A program made the translations under genes and the position numbers. From the NCBI GenBank assembly GCA_030588285.1, contig JAUUYK010000089.1, positions 1 to 5,360 of the forward strand: a DNA stretch of 5,360 bases, written 5' to 3'. Below the pieces are notes generated by a model. It searched no databases and was not told the origin of the DNA. It saw only the letters and a list, made by a program, of their open reading frames with translations. Numbering within the stretch: the first letter of the stretch is position 1; each line of letters begins with the position of its first letter. Source of the stretch: Kiritimatiellales bacterium (GTDB lineage Bacteria > Verrucomicrobiota > Kiritimatiellia > Kiritimatiellales > Pontiellaceae). Of this stretch, positions 1-5,360 are shown piece after piece.

Positions 1-1
1 G

Positions 2-151
2 GATTGACAGTTCTTTGAAATCAGAAACACCTTCAACAAACACGGGTGAAACAGGATTTGTGGAAGTTTTATCGGTCAAGAATATCTCGTAGAAGCGACG
101 CCCTCGTCGCTTGATCCACGGAGAGGAGATGAACTGAATTAAACGGGGCAT
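2..151 (-). other. Open frame of doubtful coding status, cut by left edge
   Basis: On the - strand an ATG at 151-149 opens 50 codons without a stop to the window edge. The reading passes through the 89-112 hairpin, which is translated as the basic run KRRGRR and is followed by FYEIFLTDK. No Shine-Dalgarno sequence precedes the ATG, since the upstream bases are the 156-216 palindrome. On the + strand an antiparallel frame is open from 3 to the TAG at 90-92, ending in GFVEVLSVKNIS; it could be the tail of an upstream gene. The two frames cannot easily both be genes. A stretch this short can be open by chance, and the basic run comes from the hairpin. I recognise no domain in either. Most likely this is repeat-derived intergenic DNA, or the end of a left-hand gene. 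Confidence 0.15.
89..112 (+). repeat. REP-like hairpin with GTAG head
   Basis: A perfect 8-bp stem is visible: AAGCGACG at 93-100 pairs with CGTCGCTT at 105-112 around a CCCT tetraloop. The tetranucleotide GTAG (89-92) sits directly 5' of the stem. A GTAG or GGAG tetranucleotide next to a short palindrome is the hallmark of REP sequences mobilised by RAYT (Y1-type) transposases. Assignment to that class is inference, because only one copy is in the window and no transposase is present. It has no following T-run, so it is unlikely to be an intrinsic terminator on this strand. Confidence 0.5.
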
Positions 152-155
152 TTTA

Positions 156-216
156 ATCCATAGATTTCACCGATTACGCGGATTTAAAATCTGATTAATC
201 CGCGTAATCTGTGGAT
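156..216. repeat. Palindromic intergenic element with 9-nt GATT periodicity
   Basis: Two perfect 13-bp arms (172-184 and 197-209, GATTACGCGGATT and its complement) flank a 12-nt spacer. The left side reads as consecutive 9-mers GATTTCACC (163-171), GATTACGCG (172-180) and GATTTAAAA (181-189). The right side reads as the complementary units AATCCGCGT (197-205) and AATCTGTGG (206-214). Both ends carry the same terminal motif: ATCCATAG at 156-163 on the + strand, and ATCCACAG read on the - strand from 216 to 209. The left arm therefore has one extra 9-mer relative to the right. From memory, similar GATT/AATC palindromes are scattered in many environmental bacterial genomes, but this cannot be verified here. 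There is no T-tract, so a terminator role is not supported. Confidence 0.6.
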
Positions 217-336
217 AAGGACGATTAATAAGGGGGCAGAATGCTTGTTACCCTTAAAAATCCATTACTCAAAATACGTTCATTCCAGTTCAAATGCTTG
301 CCCTTTTGCATGTGGGTGGTACCTTTTCCCGCTCTT

Positions 337-3300
337 ATGAATCAGCTTGAAATAAAAGAAATTCTGCACACCGTAAAACAATCGCTCCCCGACTTGTTGC
401 TACGCGATCGCGGGCATTTAAACGGTCTAATGCGTCGGATCCGTCAATGCATTCATGATCAAAAACCCAGCGATAAACTGGTTGCCAAATTACAGGATAT
501 TTATTCCAAGGCGGAGGAACGGGCACAAAAACGCGCGGGTGTTAAGTTGGAACTCAACTATCCCGAAAATCTGCCGATCTCCGGAAAACGTGCGGAGATC
601 CAAAAACTGATTCAAGAGAATTCAATTGTGATCGTCTGTGGCACGACGGGATCGGGGAAAACGACCCAGCTTCCGAAAATTGCCCGCGAGGCCGGTGCCG
701 GGAAGTTCGGACGGATTGGCGTCACCCAGCCCCGTCGATTGGCCGCTACCGGCATGGCCCGGCGCGTGGCCGAAGAGATGGGAACCGACTATGGCAAAGG
801 CGTTGGCTGTCAAGTTCGGTTCGATGATCAAACGTGCGACGAAACGGTCATTAAATTTATGACCGATGGCATCCTGCTCGCTGAAACCCAGCGTGACCGC
901 CACCTTCAACAATATGACTGCATCATTATCGACGAAGCACATGAGCGCAGTCTGAACATCGACTTTCTGCTCGGCTATCTTAAAAACCTCGCAAAAATGC
1001 GGCCCGACCTCAAAATCATCATCAGCTCGGCCACGCTCGATGCCCAAAGTTTTTCCGCCTTTTTCAATGACGCTCCGGTGATTGAGGTGGAAGGCCGCAC
1101 CTATCCCGTCGAAGATTTTTTCCTCCCGCCCGGCAAAGACGAAGAGCTTTCGAACCACATTCTCCGCGCTATGCGTTGGATTTCCGATGTCGATGACGAC
1201 GGTGATGTGCTCATCTTTCTGCCGGGTGAACGCGAGATTAAAGACGCCACCAAAAAACTGGATGGCCAACACTTTAAAAATACCGAGGTGCTACCCCTTT
1301 TCGGACGGCTCAGCATGGCCGAGCAACAACGCGTTTTTAAAGTCGGCGGACGGCGGCGCATTATTTTGGCCACCAACGTTGCCGAAACCTCCATTACCAT
1401 TCCGGGCATTCACTATGTTATCGATTCCGGGCAGGTTCGACTGAGTCGCTTTAATCCGCGCACCCAAGTGCAGGGGTTGCAAATTGAACAGGTCTCGCAA
1501 GCCAGTGCCCGACAACGGCGCGGGCGTTGCGGCCGCGTGACGGATGGCATCTGCATTTTTCTCTACGACAAAGAAACCTTCGAAAATAGTGCCCAATATA
1601 CCGATCCCGAAATTCGCCGATCGTCCCTCGCCGGTGTCATTCTCCAAATGGATTTGCTCGGTCTTCCGCCCATCGAACAGTTTGCGCTGATCGATCCGCC
1701 GCAACCCGCCCTCGTACGCGAAGGATACAAAGCGCTGCAGGACATTGGCGCCATCGACGAAGCCCGTAAATTGACCAAGCTCGGTCGCGATATTTCCGCC
1801 TTTCCGACTGATCCTCACCTCGCCCGTATGATTGTGCAGGCGCATAACGAAGGGGCTCTGCCCGACGTTTTAATTCTCGTGAGCTTCCTCTCCATTCAGG
1901 ATGTCCGCGAACGCCCGACTGAAAAGGCCGAAGCCGCCGATCTCGCCCACAAGAAATGGGTCGACCCCCAATCCGATTTCATCACCATTCTCAACCTCTG
2001 GAACTTTATTGAAGAGGAGCGCGGCCATGGCGGATCGCACGGAAAACTGCGCAAACTCTGCAAACAAAATTTCATCAACTACCGCCGCGTAATTGAATGG
2101 ACCAATCTCTGGAAAGACTTGCGCAACACTGTCCGCGATTTGGGGTGGAAATATAACTCCGAAAAACAGATCGGCCATTACGACTTAATCCACCGAAGCT
2201 TGCTCGCCGGGCTTCCTGCCAATATCGGCTTAAAAGGCGAGGATCGGGAATTTACCGCCGCACGTAATCGCAAATTTTTTATCTTTCCCGGCTCCGGTCT
2301 TTTTAAAAAACCGCCGGAGTGGGTACTCACCTTCTCCTTAGTGGAAACCACCAAACTCTACGCCCGTATCGTCGGCGAAGTTAAACCGGAGTGGCTTGAA
2401 GATGTGGCGCCACACCTCTGCAAAGCCGTCTATAAAAATCCGGAGTGGAATGCCGAGAAAGGCTTTGTCTATGCCAAAGAATCGATCGTCTCCGGCGGGC
2501 TCACCTTGCTCCATGGTCGGCAGGTTCACTTCGGCCCGATCGATCCCGAAGCCGCCCGCAAAATCTTCATTCAAGACGGAATTGCGCCCGGAAACCTCAC
2601 CACACACGGCGGATGGCTTCGACTCCATCAACGCATGCTCGATGATATTCACGGGTTAGAAGAAAAGATCCGACGCCCCGGATCCCTACTCGATTCCGAA
2701 GCTATTCTCGAACATTTTCAAACCGTTTTGCCGGAACACGTTTTTTCCGTTCAAACGCTAGAAAAATGGATTCGTTCCTCGAAAGCCCGAATCGCCATGC
2801 GCATGGCCGATGCCATATATCCGCAGACCAGCCCCATCACCCTGCAAAGCTATCCCGACGAACTGACTTTTCACCACGAAGAGTTTCCGCTGATCTACAC
2901 CTTTGAACCTGGCGAAGAACTTGACGGCATTGCCATCGTTTGCCCCACCAATAAACTAGCCTTTCTGCCCGACTGGGGGCCTGACTGGCTCGTCCCCGGT
3001 TGGCTCGAAGAAAAAACCAGCCGCCTCCTACGCACTCTCCCCAAAAATCTGCGGACCCCCATTTCGCCCATCGACCACGCCGCTGCAAAATTTGTACAAT
3101 CTGATACTCCGCGCGATCAAGCTCTGCTCGAGTCCCTCTCCGAATTCCTGCAACACGAGTTTAAACTTCCCGTCGATGCTTCCGACTTCGATGAGAAATC
3201 GTTGCCCGAATTCCTGCGCATGAAAGTTATCGAAACCGACGGGGAAGAAATCATCCGCATTCATTCCACCCTCTCCGCCGAACACCGCTTAAACGCCAAC

Positions 3301-4182
3301 CGTAGCACCGCTGAAATGGCCTTCGCCAAATGGATTCTTTCGCCACAGAAAGTTTGGCCCGGCGATGCACTACCTGAATTTATTTGCAGCAACGACCGCC
3401 ACCAAACCCGTGGCTATCCCGTACTTTCCGCTGAAGCCGCCGGTGTTGGACGAAAAGTTTACACCAGTCCCATTACCGCCCAGCACGCACACCGCGCCGG
3501 ACTCGTTCAACTCTTCCGGATCCAACAAGCCGACCAAATTCGCTACGATGAAAAGCGCCCGCCGCTTACCCCTACTCTGCAACTAACGCTCTCCGCTATC
3601 GATAGCGATTTCCTCACCGACTATTTCGACGCCGCCATTTTTGATGCTCTAACCGAAGATTCAAAATATGAAATCCGCGATGCTCAAACTTTCGAGCTCC
3701 GCTCCAAAGAAGCCCGAACCACGCTCTACGAATCGGCCGAAGAACAAAGCGAAGCCCTCGAAGATCTACTCGAACAACGGGCAAAAATTGTTGACGCCCT
3801 CGGCCGCCTTACCTCTGTAGAGTTCGATTCACTACACGACCTCGAAATGCAGTTGGAATTTCTTTTCCGCCCCGGATTTTTACAAACACTCGATATTTTC
3901 GACCGCTATCCGCGCTATTTAAAAGCCATGCTCATACGCATTCAACGCGCACAAAATAAACCGCAGGCCGATCTCAAAAAACTCGAAGAAGTCGAACCCT
4001 TCCAAAATCGACTGAATGAAATGCTCTTAGCAAATGAAGATATTTCTTCCGCCCACGATCTACTCGAACTCGCTATGCTACTCGAAGAATTTCGGATCAA
4101 TCGATTTGCCCCCGAAATTAAAACCCCTCGAAAAATATCGGCCCAACGCCTCGAAGAAGCCTTTCAAGAAAATGGAAAATAA
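337..4182 (+). CDS. hrpA: ATP-dependent RNA helicase HrpA (DEAH box)
   Basis: Cytoplasmic superfamily-2 DEAH/RHA helicase that uses NTP hydrolysis to remodel RNA or RNP. In E. coli, HrpA has been linked to mRNA processing and rescue of collided ribosomes. Numbering is from the ATG at 337 (1281 aa; E. coli HrpA is 1300). RecA1 carries Walker A GTTGSGKT (102-109), TQPRR (130-134), DEAH (199-202) and SAT (231-233). RecA2 carries LIFLPGERE (292-300), TNVAETS (346-352) and QRRGRCGR (393-400). A winged-helix/HA2 region follows (about 460-560), then an OB fold (about 610-690) with FPGSGLFKKPPEWV (650-663). The long C-terminal DUF3418 region (about 695-1275) is typical of HrpA and includes a likely helical, coiled-coil-prone stretch (1124-1156). 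All motifs are intact, with no frameshift. Start choice: from 337 the N-terminus (MNQLEIKEIL... to LLLRDR) matches the length of the E. coli N-terminus (to MLRDR) almost exactly. However, 337 lacks a Shine-Dalgarno, while the in-frame ATG at 241 (32 extra, non-homologous residues) has AGGGGG at 231-236. The function call is firm; the start is less so. Confidence 0.96.
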   Translation: MNQLEIKEILHTVKQSLPDLLLRDRGHLNGLMRRIRQCIHDQKPSDKLVAKLQDIYSKAEERAQKRAGVKLELNYPENLPISGKRAEIQKLIQENSIVIVCGTTGSGKTTQLPKIAREAGAGKFGRIGVTQPRRLAATGMARRVAEEMGTDYGKGVGCQVRFDDQTCDETVIKFMTDGILLAETQRDRHLQQYDCIIIDEAHERSLNIDFLLGYLKNLAKMRPDLKIIISSATLDAQSFSAFFNDAPVIEVEGRTYPVEDFFLPPGKDEELSNHILRAMRWISDVDDDGDVLIFLPGEREIKDATKKLDGQHFKNTEVLPLFGRLSMAEQQRVFKVGGRRRIILATNVAETSITIPGIHYVIDSGQVRLSRFNPRTQVQGLQIEQVSQASARQRRGRCGRVTDGICIFLYDKETFENSAQYTDPEIRRSSLAGVILQMDLLGLPPIEQFALIDPPQPALVREGYKALQDIGAIDEARKLTKLGRDISAFPTDPHLARMIVQAHNEGALPDVLILVSFLSIQDVRERPTEKAEAADLAHKKWVDPQSDFITILNLWNFIEEERGHGGSHGKLRKLCKQNFINYRRVIEWTNLWKDLRNTVRDLGWKYNSEKQIGHYDLIHRSLLAGLPANIGLKGEDREFTAARNRKFFIFPGSGLFKKPPEWVLTFSLVETTKLYARIVGEVKPEWLEDVAPHLCKAVYKNPEWNAEKGFVYAKESIVSGGLTLLHGRQVHFGPIDPEAARKIFIQDGIAPGNLTTHGGWLRLHQRMLDDIHGLEEKIRRPGSLLDSEAILEHFQTVLPEHVFSVQTLEKWIRSSKARIAMRMADAIYPQTSPITLQSYPDELTFHHEEFPLIYTFEPGEELDGIAIVCPTNKLAFLPDWGPDWLVPGWLEEKTSRLLRTLPKNLRTPISPIDHAAAKFVQSDTPRDQALLESLSEFLQHEFKLPVDASDFDEKSLPEFLRMKVIETDGEEIIRIHSTLSAEHRLNANRSTAEMAFAKWILSPQKVWPGDALPEFICSNDRHQTRGYPVLSAEAAGVGRKVYTSPITAQHAHRAGLVQLFRIQQADQIRYDEKRPPLTPTLQLTLSAIDSDFLTDYFDAAIFDALTEDSKYEIRDAQTFELRSKEARTTLYESAEEQSEALEDLLEQRAKIVDALGRLTSVEFDSLHDLEMQLEFLFRPGFLQTLDIFDRYPRYLKAMLIRIQRAQNKPQADLKKLEEVEPFQNRLNEMLLANEDISSAHDLLELAMLLEEFRINRFAPEIKTPRKISAQRLEEAFQENGK

Positions 4183-4190
4183 ACCAACAA

Positions 4191-4239
4191 GGAGAAGGTA
4201 GGGCGGCTACTCATTTCCGTTCTCCCTTTCGCTGTTTTT
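4191..4239 (+). terminator. Weak terminator-like fold after hrpA
   Basis: Nine bases after the hrpA stop, GGAGAA (4191-4196) can pair with TTCTCC (4220-4225). An inner GTAG/CTAC stem (4198-4201 with 4207-4210) closes a GGCGG loop. A run of five Ts (4235-4239) follows, but nine bases away from the stem, so this is not a classical intrinsic terminator. It is the only candidate found between the two genes. Confidence 0.25.
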
Positions 4240-4247
4240 AAACCTAT

Positions 4248-4276
4248 TTGACAAACGGAAAGCTATGCGATACAAC
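4248..4276 (+). promoter_or_regulatory. Sigma70-like promoter for the C25 peptidase gene
   Basis: A consensus -35 box TTGACA (4248-4253) is followed by a 17-nt spacer and TACAAC (4271-4276), which matches TATAAT at four of six positions but lacks the conserved final T. Transcription would start near 4283, giving a leader of about 94 nt before the ATG at 4377. It lies in the gap after hrpA and points to separate transcription of the peptidase. The right arm of an 8-bp inverted repeat (AACGGAAA, 4254-4261) sits immediately after the -35 box. This is a prediction from consensus matching only. Confidence 0.45.
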
Positions 4277-4363
4277 TCGTTGGGTAGATTTTGTGCGGTT
4301 CAACAACTATTTTAATAATAGGATTAAAATTATGATACATAGAACAATACGTAACCTAAGCGT

Positions 4364-4369
4364 AGGAGG
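4364..4369 (+). promoter_or_regulatory. Strong ribosome-binding site fixing the peptidase start
   Basis: A perfect AGGAGG lies 7 nt (GTTTTTT) upstream of the ATG at 4377. It decides between that ATG and an in-frame ATG at 4332, which would add 15 residues ahead of the signal peptide and has no such site. A small hairpin, CCTA (4355-4358) with TAGG (4363-4366) around an AGCG loop, overlaps the site but is only 4 bp long. Confidence 0.85.
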
Positions 4370-4376
4370 GTTTTTT

Positions 4377-5360
4377 ATGAAACGTCTAACTGGTATTTCG
4401 AAAGTAACATGGGTTTATCTTACGGTCGCACTCACTTGCGCATTCAATCTCAACCTTAACGCGGCTGAGAAGGAACTTTCTTTTGATTTTGATGCCTCCC
4501 AATTGAAATTTAATACGGAAGGGCAATACACCCGAGTTCAGCTGGAAGGATGTGCTATTTCTAGCAATTTGCATGGATCCCCAGAATTACCCGAAAAATA
4601 TGTAAAAGTTTTACTGCCCGAGGGTGCAACGATTTCCAAAATTTCATACGTTGCTGACGAAAAGATAATCAGGAACAATGTAAATATTTACCCGGTTCAG
4701 CAAGCTGTTCCGACCAATGAAGCTGAAACGTTCGAATGGACCGACCCTGATCCTGCAATCTACTCTTCCTCTGAAAAATTCCCGGCTAAAAATGCCCTTT
4801 TGGGAAAGGTATATACGATGCGGGGCTATCGGTTTGTTACCCTAAGACTGAACCCCGTACGATATATACCATCAACCAAAGAGTTGTTTTTTGCCGCAAA
4901 AATAACGGTGACATTGTCGTACGAAACACCCGCAGTTCTCGCAGTCCGTTCTTTGAATAGCGTCCCACTTCGACAATCAAAAACATTTAAGGATCTACTA
5001 AAAAGCCAAGTTGCAAATCCAGAAGATTTTGCGCCGGAGCGCGCCGTTTTAAGTGAAGGAGATGTGAGTCCTGGTTGTGATTATCTTATTATTACAAGCG
5101 CTTCTTTGACGAATTCATTTGAAGCTCTGGCCACGCATAGAATAAGTGTGAATGAAAACATCTCAACTGCTGAAGTTATTACCGTTGAATGGATCGAAAG
5201 TAAGTATACAGGTCACGATACTCCACAACAAATTAGACGATGTATTCAGGATTATGTAGCCAATAAAGGGACTGTTTTTGTTGCTCTCGGCGGAGATGAT
5301 ACAATTGTGCCGATCAGGAGATGCAAAGTTGATGGTAAATATCAGTGCGCGGATATTTAC
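4377..5360 (+). CDS. Secreted gingipain-like cysteine peptidase (family C25), N-terminal part
   Basis: The right edge cuts this gene; 328 codons are visible with no stop. Residues 1-30 form a Sec signal peptide: basic start (MKR, K9), hydrophobic core around 10-27, and a likely cleavage after LNA or NAA at 29-30. The single Cys21 does not sit in a good lipobox. Residues about 31-230 resemble the beta-rich C25 propeptide region, with GSPELPEKYVKVLLPEGA (67-84) and a segment with NPVRYIPSTKEL (159-170) leading into a strand-like ITVTLSY. The caspase-like catalytic domain begins near 235 (DYLIITSASL). It continues through EWIESKYTG (271-279), IRRCIQDYVANKG (286-298) and FVALGGDDTIVPIR (301-314), ending at ADIY, the counterpart of the SDQVYG segment in gingipain R. 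The catalytic His and Cys of C25 enzymes lie further downstream, so activity cannot be judged. It probably degrades proteins outside the cytoplasm after propeptide removal. Any C-terminal secretion or anchoring domain is out of view. The start is fixed by AGGAGG. The gene is clearly more AT-rich than hrpA. Confidence 0.85.
   Translation, partial: MKRLTGISKVTWVYLTVALTCAFNLNLNAAEKELSFDFDASQLKFNTEGQYTRVQLEGCAISSNLHGSPELPEKYVKVLLPEGATISKISYVADEKIIRNNVNIYPVQQAVPTNEAETFEWTDPDPAIYSSSEKFPAKNALLGKVYTMRGYRFVTLRLNPVRYIPSTKELFFAAKITVTLSYETPAVLAVRSLNSVPLRQSKTFKDLLKSQVANPEDFAPERAVLSEGDVSPGCDYLIITSASLTNSFEALATHRISVNENISTAEVITVEWIESKYTGHDTPQQIRRCIQDYVANKGTVFVALGGDDTIVPIRRCKVDGKYQCADIY

Noticed and set aside
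4..9. Perfect TTGACA box near the left edge.
   Set aside because: No acceptable -10 hexamer lies 15-19 nt downstream.
172..209. The 13-bp hairpin as an intrinsic terminator or CRISPR-like repeat.
   Set aside because: No T-tract follows on either strand, and there is no repeat-spacer array; the 9-nt units are contiguous.
245..275. TTGTTA and CAAAAT as a possible promoter for an hrpA transcript starting before 337.
   Set aside because: The spacer is 19 nt and both boxes are imperfect, so it is too weak to list as a feature.
241..307. Short direct repeat ATGCTTG...CCCTT at 241-255 and 294-305.
   Set aside because: Only 7 identical bases plus a gapped 5-base match; compatible with chance.
622..1272. 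Long - strand open frame (216 codons) opposite the helicase core.
   Set aside because: It is the antisense shadow of conserved HrpA motifs, has no recognisable domain and no separate regulatory signals.
1291..1845. Second long - strand open frame (184 codons) inside hrpA.
   Set aside because: Also a shadow: the + strand here encodes motifs V and VI of HrpA, and codon bias follows the + strand.
4164..4214. A 16-residue ORF on the - strand (ATG at 4214-4212) with GGGAG seven bases upstream, antisense to the hrpA 3' end.
   Set aside because: Too short to distinguish from chance; the GGGAG is part of the terminator-like stem, and the peptide shows no recognisable motif.

Overview
The window holds two protein-coding genes on the + strand, with a non-coding, hairpin-rich stretch in front of the first. 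The dominant gene (337-4182, possible upstream start at 241) is a complete HrpA-type DEAH-box RNA helicase with all superfamily-2 motifs intact. The second gene starts at 4377 and runs off the right edge. Its 328 visible residues are a Sec signal peptide, a gingipain-type propeptide region and the first part of a family C25 (gingipain-like) cysteine peptidase domain.

Layout: 1-240 has no gene that can be supported. It holds two different palindromes. One is an 8-bp perfect hairpin with a GTAG head, resembling REP elements (89-112). The other is a 61-nt element with 13-bp perfect arms and a 9-nt GATT-N5 periodicity (156-216). Two short antiparallel open frames cross 1-151, and neither is convincing. 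Then comes hrpA. The 194-nt gap at 4183-4376 has a weak terminator-like fold, a sigma70-like promoter with a perfect TTGACA box, an approximately 94-nt predicted leader and a strong AGGAGG ribosome-binding site that fixes the peptidase start.

Organism: a Gram-negative-type bacterium of intermediate GC that uses Shine-Dalgarno initiation. The combination of proteobacterial-style full-length HrpA, a secreted C25 peptidase with a GGDDT-x-VP-x-R motif, and intergenic hairpin repeats fits the PVC group (Kiritimatiellota, Verrucomicrobiota or Lentisphaerota). This is an inference from general family distribution, not from any search. 

The two genes appear to be independent transcription units. The helicase acts in the cytoplasm on RNA or ribosomes, while the peptidase is exported. 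Nothing links them functionally, and their base composition differs visibly. I see no convincing undescribed multi-gene system here. The most unusual material is the pair of palindromic elements upstream of hrpA.
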